From positions 1,736,001 to 1,800,000 of the forward strand of contig NZ_CP063849.1 in NCBI RefSeq assembly GCF_015277775.1: a DNA stretch of 64,000 nucleotides. The letters run 5' to 3'. Position numbers and translations under genes: made by a program. The notes beneath the pieces are model-generated. The model was not told where the DNA came from and made no database searches. It was given only the letters and a program-made list of their open reading frames with translations. The first letter of the stretch is position 1. Each line of letters opens with the position of its first letter. This DNA is from Paludibaculum fermentans (GTDB lineage Bacteria > Acidobacteriota > Terriglobia > Bryobacterales > Bryobacteraceae). Of the stretch, positions 31,692 to 39,758 are shown piece after piece.

Positions 31692-33643
31692 GACTTGCCA
31701 GCCAACTCTGCCGCGCGCTTGCGGTGGAACAGAGCCTTCTGCGGGTTGACGATAGCCTTCTCGCTCAAGAACGCCAGCCAGCGGTGCGCGGCGGAGGTGG
31801 GCCGGTAGCGGACCGAGGTCTCCAACGCCTGAATCGCCCGTACCGCCTGCCCTTCCTGGGCCAGCGCAACGCCCAGCAGAAGGTGCGCCGCATGATCGTC
31901 ATAGCGCAGGTTCACGGCGTCCAGAGCCATCGACGCCGCCTCGACATTGCGCTTCAATTCCAGCAGCGCACGAGCCCGGCCCATACAGGCCGGCTGAAAC
32001 TGCGGATCCAACTCCAGCGCCCGAGCCTGGCACTCCCCGGCGTCACTCCAGCGGCCCAGCTTCTCGTAGACAAGACCCATGCGGTGTTGCAGTTGCGCGT
32101 TCCCTGCCCCGCGCCGGCCCGCCTCCGCCAGCAGTTCCAGCGCAGCCTCGGGCTCGCCCGCCGCCAAGGCCAGATTCGCCCGGATCAGCCAGCCATGCGA
32201 ATGGTGCGGGTTTGCCGCCAATACGGCGTCCACCACCGTTCGCGCCTCGCCCAGCCGTCCAACCATCTGATAACAGTGAGCCAGCGCCATGCGCGCCGTT
32301 GCCGACGGCTGCACGGCGAGGACTCGCTCCAGCAGCGGAATCGCCTCGGCGAAACGGTTCGCGGCCACATGGACATGCGCCAGCGTAGCTTCGTTCTGGG
32401 CCGTGACCCGCACGTACTCAGCGGTCGGCCCCGGATCCGCAAAGCCCAGATCCGCCAACTCCGCCAGCGCGCCGGCGCGGTCCCACTCGTCTTCCGCCTG
32501 CCCGACTCGCGCAGCTTCCCACGTGGGAATGCGTACATCGTCCGGAAGATTCACAAAGGCATCGGGCAGAAGCCGGCCAGGCATATCCTGTCCGGCCGGC
32601 AACCCGAGCAGTTGCAGGACAAACGGGGCGATATCCAGCAGCCCGGCTCCAAACACCAGTTCATCCTGGCGCAGCCCCGGTCCCGCCGCAACGAAGACGC
32701 CATGCCCGCGCTCCCACCCGCTGGCAGGGTCGTCCAGTGTGGGCGCACCCGAAGGCCGCAGCCCATCACTCTGAAACCCATGCTCGGAGACGAGCACAAT
32801 CGCCGCTTCCGGGCCCGCCAATTCGATCAGCCGGCCCAGCAGGGCGTCGTGATAGCAGTAGACGCGTTCCACCACCGCCTGGTAGATCTCGAAATCGGCC
32901 TCGGAGACATGCTCCCTACGCGGCGGATGAAACGGCATGAACGTGCGGCAAACCGCATCCAGCGAGGAGTAATGAACAGCCAGCAGGTCCCAGGTTTCGT
33001 GCTCCATCAGCCAGGTCGCCGCCCCGTGCACGCTGAGAGCCTCGGCCAGGGCGATGGCCAGCGTCAGCGGGCGAGTGTCTGAGACCTGGTCCACCCGCTC
33101 CAGCGCGGGGATGAAGGCCTTCAGGTCGTCTCCGGTCAAATCACCGGCGTGGATGCGGTATTCGGAGAGTGGGTCACTGAGGGATCGGGGATGAATGCAG
33201 CCACCGGGGAGCGCCCAGGGCTGGCCATACGCTGCCCTTGCCTTGGGGTACAGATTCGAGACGACGACCCCTGAAACAGATTCCGCCGGCTGGCTGGCAC
33301 ACCAGTTCACGGCCAGCGAGCGCAAGCCGGATTGCGCCAGGATATTCCAAAGGGCTTTGACTTTGCGGGAGGTGGACGAAGCCACGCGGGTCGCCCCAGT
33401 GGCTGCATCCGGTTCGAGAGGACCCAAAATGCCGTGACGTTCGGGCGTATGTCCCGTGACGATCGAGGTCCACAACAGCGGCGAAAGCATCGGGCTCAGG
33501 GAGGCAAGGTCGCCCTTGACGCCCTGTTCCACGACAGCCTGCAGGGCCGGCAGTTTTCCAGCGTCCAACAGCGGATTCAGTACTTTCCAATCCGCCGCAC
33601 TCCAGCCAACCAGGACGACCCTGCGAGCCAGACGCTCCGCCAT
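31688..33643 (-). CDS. Type I phosphodiesterase-like/TPR protein with altered metal-binding residues
   Basis: A 651-residue protein. Residues 1 to about 360 belong to the alkaline-phosphatase-like phosphodiesterase family, beginning VVLVGWSAADWKVLNPLLDA; residues about 400-645 are TPR repeats (for example ATARMALAHCYQMVGRLGEA). The nucleophile Thr59 is kept (SPLLWTSIVTG), but the first metal Asp (GWD in relatives) is Ser15. The DxxxH motif has become D229-A-V-C-R233, and the SDHG motif is SEHG (Glu287). Asp229, His288 and the His in GHGVFVAAGPG remain. It is likely weak or inactive as an esterase. It lies 5 bp after the PEP-CTERM gene. Confidence 0.82.
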   Translation of the reverse strand: MAERLARRVVLVGWSAADWKVLNPLLDAGKLPALQAVVEQGVKGDLASLSPMLSPLLWTSIVTGHTPERHGILGPLEPDAATGATRVASSTSRKVKALWNILAQSGLRSLAVNWCASQPAESVSGVVVSNLYPKARAAYGQPWALPGGCIHPRSLSDPLSEYRIHAGDLTGDDLKAFIPALERVDQVSDTRPLTLAIALAEALSVHGAATWLMEHETWDLLAVHYSSLDAVCRTFMPFHPPRREHVSEADFEIYQAVVERVYCYHDALLGRLIELAGPEAAIVLVSEHGFQSDGLRPSGAPTLDDPASGWERGHGVFVAAGPGLRQDELVFGAGLLDIAPFVLQLLGLPAGQDMPGRLLPDAFVNLPDDVRIPTWEAARVGQAEDEWDRAGALAELADLGFADPGPTAEYVRVTAQNEATLAHVHVAANRFAEAIPLLERVLAVQPSATARMALAHCYQMVGRLGEARTVVDAVLAANPHHSHGWLIRANLALAAGEPEAALELLAEAGRRGAGNAQLQHRMGLVYEKLGRWSDAGECQARALELDPQFQPACMGRARALLELKRNVEAASMALDAVNLRYDDHAAHLLLGVALAQEGQAVRAIQALETSVRYRPTSAAHRWLAFLSEKAIVNPQKALFHRKRAAELAGKS

Positions 33644-33648
33644 TTCTG

Positions 33649-34329
33649 CTAGGCGGCCTTACGGCGGCGCATCGCGGCAATGCCGGCGGCACCGAGGGCG
33701 AACAAAGCCAAAGTGGAGGGTTCGGGCACGGCAGTCTGACCGACGGCAATGGCCCCCCGGTTGTTCGTCTCGTAGGCATACTCCATCAGCCGGATATCCA
33801 ACTGGCCTTGCGCCAACAAACCATTCGCCTCAGGAGTACCTGTGCCGTAAAGTTCCAGCCTCGCCCAGCCATAGTGGGCAACTCCACCTATATCAAAGGT
33901 CAGGCCCATATACTGATTGGGCGCAATGGCGTAAGGTCCGCTGCTGGAGGTCACCACACCCGCCGAATCGACGAAGGCTTTGGCGAGCTTATACGGTGAG
34001 GAAGTGGCGAATGTTGTAGTCGCATTGACCGGTGCACCGAGCGCGAGCGGGCCGGTCACGCCTCCGGCGGGGAAGCTAACGAACGCCTCGATCGTTGCGG
34101 TTGAGTCACCTGCTCCGGACTGGAAGGTGAAATCGGTAGTCAAATCGCCGTCCAAGTCCAGATTGAAAGAGCTGCCAGCTGTGTCGAGCGTCGGCCCACC
34201 GTAGTGGATCACCGCCGCATTGGCGGGCGTTGCGCTGGCAAGCGCCGCTCCTCCGGCCAGAGCATAGGCGAACAGCCTGGCATTGAGCGACTTGGGTTTT
34301 TGACCGTCCAAGCCGTGTAATTTGTTCAT
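33649..34329 (-). CDS. PEP-CTERM sorting-signal protein
   Basis: A 226-residue secreted protein. The N-terminal export signal has a long basic start (MNKLHGLDGQKPKSLNARLF) and AYALAGGAALASATPANAA. The middle is beta-rich with no catalytic motif, resembling other extracellular PEP-CTERM proteins (NLDLDGDLTTDFTF; GVAHYGWARLELYG). The C-terminus is the sorting signal: VPEPSTLALFALGAAGIAAM then RRRK. Exosortase is expected to process it and anchor or release it, often in exopolysaccharide-producing bacteria. No exosortase gene is in the window. It is the first gene of the minus-strand operon that continues with the PDE-like/TPR gene. Confidence 0.9.
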   Translation of the reverse strand: MNKLHGLDGQKPKSLNARLFAYALAGGAALASATPANAAVIHYGGPTLDTAGSSFNLDLDGDLTTDFTFQSGAGDSTATIEAFVSFPAGGVTGPLALGAPVNATTTFATSSPYKLAKAFVDSAGVVTSSSGPYAIAPNQYMGLTFDIGGVAHYGWARLELYGTGTPEANGLLAQGQLDIRLMEYAYETNNRGAIAVGQTAVPEPSTLALFALGAAGIAAMRRRKAA

Positions 34330-34456
34330 TCCGCAGTCTCCTCTCCATCTGCCCCGCGGGGCAGCACCCAGTCAAGATAGAGGTAAGTGTAACAGATGAA
34401 TCTGATTGGAGGCCGCGCCATCCCGCCTGGACGCCCCGTATAATCGGAGAACATCG

Positions 34457-34978
34457 ATGCCGCGCGGATTTCCACTCTTCATTTTGGCGTTCTGCCTGCT
34501 CGTCTTCCTGACCTGGATCGGCTTGACCATTACTCAACAGGACCGGACCATCGAAACCGAGATCGCCATCGCCGCCCCGCCTGAGGCCGTTTGGCGCATC
34601 CTTACCGATACCGGCAATTACGCGATGTGGAACCCGTTTATCCTGACTCTTTCCGGAAATTTATCCGAGGACGAGAAGCTGCACATCACCATCCGCCCGC
34701 CCGGTGACAGTGAGACGGATTTTGTGGCCCGCATCATTACCATTACGCCGAACCGCGAACTGGCCTGGCGCGGCGGCCTCGCCATACCCGGCTTCTTTAC
34801 CGGCGACCATCGCTTCGTCCTGGAGCCCACCGGGGACGGACACACCAAGTTGAAGCAATCAGAACACTTCTATGGCCTACTGGTGGGTCCGTTGTTCGCC
34901 GGCATGCTCGACCGCACCGAGATCGGCTTCCGTGCCATGAACGAAGCCTTGAAGGCCCGCTGCGAGTCGCACCCCTAG
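34457..34978 (+). CDS. Membrane-anchored SRPBCC (START-like) protein
   Basis: A 173-residue protein starting at ATG 34457 (MPRGFPLFILAFCLLVFLTW), an N-terminal membrane segment. The rest matches the polyketide cyclase/SRPBCC fold: ETEIAIAAPPEAVWRILTDT, YAMWNPFILTLSGNL, ITPNRELAWRGGLAIPGFFTG and HTKLKQSEHFYGLL. Such proteins have a deep hydrophobic pocket for lipids or other hydrophobic ligands. The ligand is unknown. It is the first gene of the long plus-strand run and is 77 bp ahead of the Trm112-like gene. Confidence 0.8.
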   Translation: MPRGFPLFILAFCLLVFLTWIGLTITQQDRTIETEIAIAAPPEAVWRILTDTGNYAMWNPFILTLSGNLSEDEKLHITIRPPGDSETDFVARIITITPNRELAWRGGLAIPGFFTGDHRFVLEPTGDGHTKLKQSEHFYGLLVGPLFAGMLDRTEIGFRAMNEALKARCESHP

Positions 34979-35055
34979 CGGGGCATCGCACAGGACCGTA
35001 ACGATTTTCCGCATGTCGCCCGGCGGTGCGGATTGCTACAATTGATTGAAATCCC

Positions 35056-35226
35056 ATGGCTGTCAGTCAAGAACTGTTGGAGATTCTGGTGTGCCCGGTC
35101 TGCAAGGAATCCGTGGCGCTTACCGAGGACAAGAGCGGTCTGAAATGTCCGGCGTGCCATCGGGTGTACCCGATCCGCGACGACATCCCAGTGATGCTGG
35201 TGGACGAAGCACGGGTTGAGGAGTAA
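35056..35226 (+). CDS. Trm112-family small zinc-binding protein (YcaR-like)
   Basis: A 56-residue protein: [20 protein letters not shown], then [31 protein letters not shown]. Two CPxC pairs form the zinc-ribbon pattern of the Trm112/YcaR family, and the IRDDIPVML tail is typical. In enterobacteria the YcaR gene sits beside lipid A genes (msbA, lpxK, kdsB). Here it precedes the GT9 and MsbA-like genes by 20 bp, which fits. The bacterial function is unclear; archaeal and eukaryotic relatives activate methyltransferases. Confidence 0.9.
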   Translation: MAVSQELLEILVCPVCKESVALTEDKSGLKCPACHRVYPIRDDIPVMLVDEARVEE

Positions 35227-35246
35227 CGCCCGCTAGCGGCGTTCCC

Positions 35247-36158
35247 ATGGCCACCGTCGTCGAGCAGTTGCCCCCCGGCGCACGGGTCCTGGTTGTGCGG
35301 TTGAGATCGCTGGGCGACTGTGTTCTGACGACGCCGGCGCTTGCCCTGCTCAAAAACCACAGGCCGGATCTGGAGATTGGGGTGGTGGTCGAAGATCGCT
35401 TCGCCCAACTGTTCCAAGGCAATCCAGACGTCTCGGCCATCCTGCCACCTTCCAAACGGGCCGTTCTCGGCTTTCACCCCGCATTGACCTTGAACTACCA
35501 CGGCGGCTCGCGCAGCGCCGCGCTGACCGGGCTTTCGCTCGCCCCGCAGCGTGCCGGGTTCGGCCATTTCCGCCAGCAGTGGGTTTATAACCTTCACATT
35601 CCACGGGCCCAAGAGATTCTGGGCGAAGAAAGAACGGTTCACACCGCGGAGCATCTCGCCTCGGCCGTGTTCTATCTGGGAGTGCCTATTACCGACATCC
35701 CCCGTGCCCGGCTGTTCTGCGCGGCTCCGGCGAGGCGGCCCGCCTACTCCGTGCTGCATCCGATGGCGTCCGCGGCCGATAAGACCTGGCCCGCCGCGAA
35801 TTTCCTCAAAGTGGCCCGGCATCTGCGCGAAGCCGGGTTGCCGCCCGTCATCATTGGCGGTCCTGGCGACGATCTATCCGCCTTTGCGGAGTTCGAAAGG
35901 TTGGAAGGCGCCCCGCTGGAAGGGGTGAAGTCCCTGCTTTCCGGAGCGGAGCTCTTCGTTGGAAACGATAGCGGTCCGGCCCACATGGCCGCCGCCTTCG
36001 GAGTACCGGTGGTGGTGCTTTACGGAACTTCCGATCCCATCATCTGGGCTCCGTGGAGGACACGCAGCCAGGTGCTCTCGAGTCCGTCGGGACTGGCTGG
36101 AGTCCCGGTCGAGCAGGCCATTGCGGCGGTGGAACGGCTGCGGGGGGTGGCGCAGTGA
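35247..36158 (+). CDS. Family 9 glycosyltransferase (heptosyltransferase-like)
   Basis: A 303-residue protein with the two-domain GT-B fold of ADP-heptose:LPS heptosyltransferases. The N-terminus has VLVVRLRSLGDCVLTTPALA, and the C-terminal domain has SVLHPMASAADKTWPAANF, VIIGGPGDD and LFVGNDSGPAHMAAAFGVPV. It should transfer heptose (or another sugar) to the LPS inner core; the exact position is unknown. It overlaps the ABC transporter's GTG start by 4 bp, so the two are coupled. Confidence 0.88.
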   Translation: MATVVEQLPPGARVLVVRLRSLGDCVLTTPALALLKNHRPDLEIGVVVEDRFAQLFQGNPDVSAILPPSKRAVLGFHPALTLNYHGGSRSAALTGLSLAPQRAGFGHFRQQWVYNLHIPRAQEILGEERTVHTAEHLASAVFYLGVPITDIPRARLFCAAPARRPAYSVLHPMASAADKTWPAANFLKVARHLREAGLPPVIIGGPGDDLSAFAEFERLEGAPLEGVKSLLSGAELFVGNDSGPAHMAAAFGVPVVVLYGTSDPIIWAPWRTRSQVLSSPSGLAGVPVEQAIAAVERLRGVAQ

Positions 36159-37972
36159 AGGAATTGATCCGCCTGCTGGGCTACGCCAGGCGCTACACCC
36201 CGGCGCTCCTGCTGGCCGTCTTCCTGATGCTGGTTTCAGGCGTGGGCCGCACGATGCTGCCCATCCTGCTGAAGCCGATTTTCGACCGCGTGCTGCAGCC
36301 CGATACCGTGGATACCCGTGTCGCGCTGCCCATCCCCGAATGGACAGGCATTCACCTCTATCTCGATCAACTGATTCCGTTCCCGATCCACAACGTCTGG
36401 ACGCTGGTCGCGGTCGCCATTCTCGTCGTGTTCCTGCTGAAGGGCATTGCGGACTATTTTGGCAACTATCTGGTGAGCTACTCCGGCCTCTCCGCCGTCA
36501 CAGACCTGCGCCAGCAGGCTTTTGACAAGGTGGTGGGCGAGGAGCACGAGTTCTTCGGCAGCCACTCCACCGGACGGCTGATGTCATCCCTGATGAGCGA
36601 CATCGAGAAGATCCAGCTGGCGGTCTCCCAGATGCTGGCCGACTGGCTGCGGCAGGTTTTCGCCGCGCTCGGCATGATCTACGTCCTGTTCCAAAGCGAC
36701 TGGATCCTGGCGCTGGTTTCGACCACCGTGCTGCCGTTCGTCCTGCTGCCGACCGCCCGCCTGGGCAAACGCATCCGGCGCTCGACGCGCAGTGCGCAGG
36801 ACCATGCCGCGGAGATGAGCGAGATCCTGCAGGAAGCCTTCAGCGGCCACGCCGTGGTGAAGAGTTTCACGGCGGAGAAGATCGAGAGCGACCGCTTCCG
36901 CCTGGCCGCCACCAAGTTCAAACGCTCGTCGCTGCGCTATATCTCGTTCCAGGCGCTGCCGTCGCCCATCATCGAGTTTTTCGGCGCGGCCACCATCGTG
37001 GGCCTGCTCACGTACGCCCGGACGCAAATCAAAGCCAATCACATGACCAGCGGCGACTTCATGAGCTTCGTGGTCGCCCTGCTGCTGCTGTACGAGCCCG
37101 TGAAGCGGCTCACCGGCATCCACAACATCTTCCAGCAGGCCGAAGGCGCCAGCCAGCGTGTGTTTGAGTACATCGACCGCCCGCAGCAGATCATCGAGAA
37201 ACCGGCGGCTCCGAACATGCCGGAGTTCCGCGAGTCGATCCGGTTTGAGGACGTCAGTTTCCGTTATCCGAATACGCCCAATGGGTTTGCGATCCGCGAC
37301 CTGAACCTGGAAGTGCGGCGCGGCGAAGTGGTGGCCCTGGTGGGACCCAGCGGCGCCGGCAAATCGACCATCGCCGGACTGTTGCCACGGTTCTATGACG
37401 TCGACGGCGGCGCCATCAAAATCGACGGCCGGGACATCCGCGACGTGCGCCTGCACAGCCTGCGCCAGCGGATCTCGGTGGTGAGCCAGGACACGTTTCT
37501 GTTTAACGATACGGCCGCCGCCAATATCCGCTACGGCCGGCCGGGCGCGACGCTCGATGAGATCAAAGATGCCGCCCAGAACGCCATGGCGGCTGAGTTT
37601 ATCGAGGCGCTACCGCAAGGTTACGACACGCTGGTGGGTGAACGCGGAGCGAACCTGAGCGGCGGACAGCGCCAGCGGTTGTCCATCGCCCGGGCACTGT
37701 TGAAGAACGCGCCGATCCTGATCCTGGACGAAGCTACTTCCCAACTGGATACGGAAAGCGAAGTTCTGGTGCAGCACGCGCTGGGCAACCTGATGCGAAA
37801 CCGGACGGTGATCGTGATCGCCCACCGCCTTTCGACCATCCGCCGGGCCGACCGCATTGTCGTCATGGACTGCGGCGCCATCAGCGAGATCGGCACGCAC
37901 GACGAACTCATCGGGCAGGGTGGCATTTACCAGCGCCTGCACGACTTACAGTATGTTGATTTGGAGCACTGA
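36155..37972 (+). CDS. MsbA-like lipid A/LPS exporter ABC protein
   Basis: A 605-residue half-transporter (GTG start at 36155). Six membrane segments span about residues 1-320, and the nucleotide-binding domain follows: Walker A GPSGAGKST (397-405), Q-loop SVVSQDTFLFNDTAA, signature LSGGQRQRLS (about 500), Walker B ILILDEATS (about 522) and switch His in VIVIAHRLS. The order and the lipid A context suggest flipping of lipid A-core across the inner membrane, as in MsbA; the substrate is inferred. It overlaps the GT9 stop by 4 bp and is followed by YicC after 3 bp. Confidence 0.88.
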   Translation: MKELIRLLGYARRYTPALLLAVFLMLVSGVGRTMLPILLKPIFDRVLQPDTVDTRVALPIPEWTGIHLYLDQLIPFPIHNVWTLVAVAILVVFLLKGIADYFGNYLVSYSGLSAVTDLRQQAFDKVVGEEHEFFGSHSTGRLMSSLMSDIEKIQLAVSQMLADWLRQVFAALGMIYVLFQSDWILALVSTTVLPFVLLPTARLGKRIRRSTRSAQDHAAEMSEILQEAFSGHAVVKSFTAEKIESDRFRLAATKFKRSSLRYISFQALPSPIIEFFGAATIVGLLTYARTQIKANHMTSGDFMSFVVALLLLYEPVKRLTGIHNIFQQAEGASQRVFEYIDRPQQIIEKPAAPNMPEFRESIRFEDVSFRYPNTPNGFAIRDLNLEVRRGEVVALVGPSGAGKSTIAGLLPRFYDVDGGAIKIDGRDIRDVRLHSLRQRISVVSQDTFLFNDTAAANIRYGRPGATLDEIKDAAQNAMAAEFIEALPQGYDTLVGERGANLSGGQRQRLSIARALLKNAPILILDEATSQLDTESEVLVQHALGNLMRNRTVIVIAHRLSTIRRADRIVVMDCGAISEIGTHDELIGQGGIYQRLHDLQYVDLEH

Positions 37973-37975
37973 GCT

Positions 37976-38872
37976 ATGAGTCTCCGCAGTATGACGGGCT
38001 TCGCGCGAGTCCGCAAAACGAACGAACTGGGCGAGATTACGTCCACTGTGAAGAGCGTGAATCACCGTGCGCTCGACCTGCACACGCACATTCCGGGCGA
38101 ATTGGAGCAATTCGAACCGCTGCTGCGAGGCGTGGTGAAGAAGTACGTCTCGCGTGGGCACGTCGATGTGCGCATCAGTTTCACGCCGGCGCATGCGACG
38201 GCCGCCGCGGCGCTGAACCGGCCGCTGTTCGAAGCCTACCTGACGGCGCTGAAGGAAGCGGAGAGCGTTTACCAGGTGGTGGCGCAGCCCGACGTCCACA
38301 TGGCACTGCGCATCCCCGGCATGCTGGCCCAGCCGACGGGCGAGGAAGACGCTCCGGCCGAACTCGAACAACTGGTGGTTTCGGCCCTGGAAGACTCGCT
38401 GACGGCTTTGAACGTGTTCCGGGAACGCGAAGGCGCGGAGATCCGGCAACTGCTGAAGAGCCACAACGCCGACATCCGGCGGGATGCGTTGGAGATCGAG
38501 AAGCTGAGGGCTCCGGCGGTGGAGCACTTCCGGGCGCGGCTCGAGGAACGCCTGGCCGAGTTGCTGAAGGGTGTCTCGATGGATCCGCAGCGGCTGGCGC
38601 AGGAAGCGGCGGTGCTGGCTGATCGCAGCGACATCACGGAAGAGCTGGGCCGGCTGCAGGTTCACTCCCGGGAATTGGACGTGCTGCTGGACAAGGGCGG
38701 CGAATTGGGCAAGAAACTCGACTTCCTGATGCAGGAGATGAACCGGGAGACGAACACGATCCTCTCGAAGACGTCCGGCGTGGGCGAACTGGGGCTCAAG
38801 ATCACCGGGTTGGGGCTGGAAGCAAAGGCGAACATCGAGCGTATCCGTGAACAGGTGTTGAATCTGGAATGA
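37976..38872 (+). CDS. yicC: YicC family protein (endoribonuclease-like)
   Basis: A 298-residue protein starting MSLRSMTGFARVRKTNELGE. It has the N-terminal YicC domain (SVNHRALDLHTHIPGELEQF) and the DUF1732 C-terminal domain (VLLDKGGELGKKLDFLMQEM, REQVLNLE). YicC is a conserved RNase-type protein that affects small RNA and stationary-phase behaviour in E. coli; its target here is unknown. Next to gmk and rpoZ is the standard position for this gene. Its stop overlaps the gmk ATG by 4 bp. Confidence 0.92.
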   Translation: MSLRSMTGFARVRKTNELGEITSTVKSVNHRALDLHTHIPGELEQFEPLLRGVVKKYVSRGHVDVRISFTPAHATAAAALNRPLFEAYLTALKEAESVYQVVAQPDVHMALRIPGMLAQPTGEEDAPAELEQLVVSALEDSLTALNVFREREGAEIRQLLKSHNADIRRDALEIEKLRAPAVEHFRARLEERLAELLKGVSMDPQRLAQEAAVLADRSDITEELGRLQVHSRELDVLLDKGGELGKKLDFLMQEMNRETNTILSKTSGVGELGLKITGLGLEAKANIERIREQVLNLE

Positions 38873-39486
38873 GCCAAGTTATTATCATTTCCGCGCCTTC
38901 GGGCTCGGGCAAATCGACGCTGGTGCGGAACCTGCTGGAGCGGGACCCGAACCTGATCTTCTCGGTTTCGTACACGACCCGCGCGCCGCGCGGCCAGGAA
39001 GCGCACGGCCGCGAGTATAACTTTGTGAGCCGTGAGGACTTCCAGTCGATGATCGAGCGCGGCGAATTCATAGAATGGGCGCAGGTTTTCGACGACTTCT
39101 ACGGCACCCACCGCTGCTATGTGGAGCAGGGGCGCCGGGAGGGCAAGGACGTGGTCCTCGACATCGACGTAAAGGGTGCGCGACAATTGAGGGAGAAGAT
39201 CCCGGAAGCGATCAGTGTCTTTATTCTGGCCCCCTCCCGCGAGGAACTGGAAAAACGGCTTCGAGCCAGGGGGGATGTGTCGGAAGAGGTCATCCAGAAA
39301 CGGGTGGCGGAGGCGGCCCGGGAGATTCAAGATTTTGGCCGGTACGATTATGTCCTGGTCAACGACGATGTGGAAGTCGCTTCGAGTCTGCTGTGTTGTA
39401 TCGTGATGACAGCTCGCGTCCAGCGCAAAAACGCTGGGATGCAATCACGGGTTGAGCAGATTCTGGCGACGTTCGAGAAAGAATAA
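38869..39486 (+). CDS. gmk: Guanylate kinase
   Basis: A 205-residue enzyme that converts GMP to GDP with ATP, for GTP and (p)ppGpp metabolism. The P-loop is IISAPSGSGKSTLVRNL (about 5-21), with SVSYTTRAPRGQEAHGREY for GMP binding and the lid/Asp region VVLDIDVKGARQLREKIPEA. Its length is standard. The start overlaps the YicC stop (ATGA), and rpoZ follows 14 bp later, giving the usual yicC-gmk-rpoZ order. Confidence 0.97.
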   Translation: MSQVIIISAPSGSGKSTLVRNLLERDPNLIFSVSYTTRAPRGQEAHGREYNFVSREDFQSMIERGEFIEWAQVFDDFYGTHRCYVEQGRREGKDVVLDIDVKGARQLREKIPEAISVFILAPSREELEKRLRARGDVSEEVIQKRVAEAAREIQDFGRYDYVLVNDDVEVASSLLCCIVMTARVQRKNAGMQSRVEQILATFEKE

Positions 39487-39500
39487 GAGGTCGCAAGATT

Positions 39501-39746
39501 ATGGCCGATAGAGTCAACCGCACGCCGATCCACGCAATTCCGGACGATCCGGAAGGAAGCGCCTACCGGTTTATCATTGTGGCTGCCAAGCGCGCCCGGC
39601 AGTTGCAGGGTGGCGCGCGCTCGTTCCTGCCCAGCACGTCGAAGAAGCCCACCATTGCCGCCATGGAAGAAGTGCGCCGCGGACTGGTGAGCTACTACGA
39701 CGCCGCGCTGCAGACGCCTAATCCGGAAGGCGAGCCCGAAGCCTAA
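39501..39746 (+). CDS. rpoZ: RNA polymerase omega subunit
   Basis: An 81-residue protein. It contains AYRFIIVAAKRARQLQGGAR, the conserved omega core, followed by KKPTIAAMEEVRRGLVSY, and has a short acidic tail (EGEPEA). It stabilises RNA polymerase assembly and helps in the ppGpp response. Location after gmk and before coaBC is typical. Similar in length to other acidobacterial omega subunits. Confidence 0.92.
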   Translation: MADRVNRTPIHAIPDDPEGSAYRFIIVAAKRARQLQGGARSFLPSTSKKPTIAAMEEVRRGLVSYYDAALQTPNPEGEPEA

Positions 39747-39758
39747 ACAAGGGCCGAC

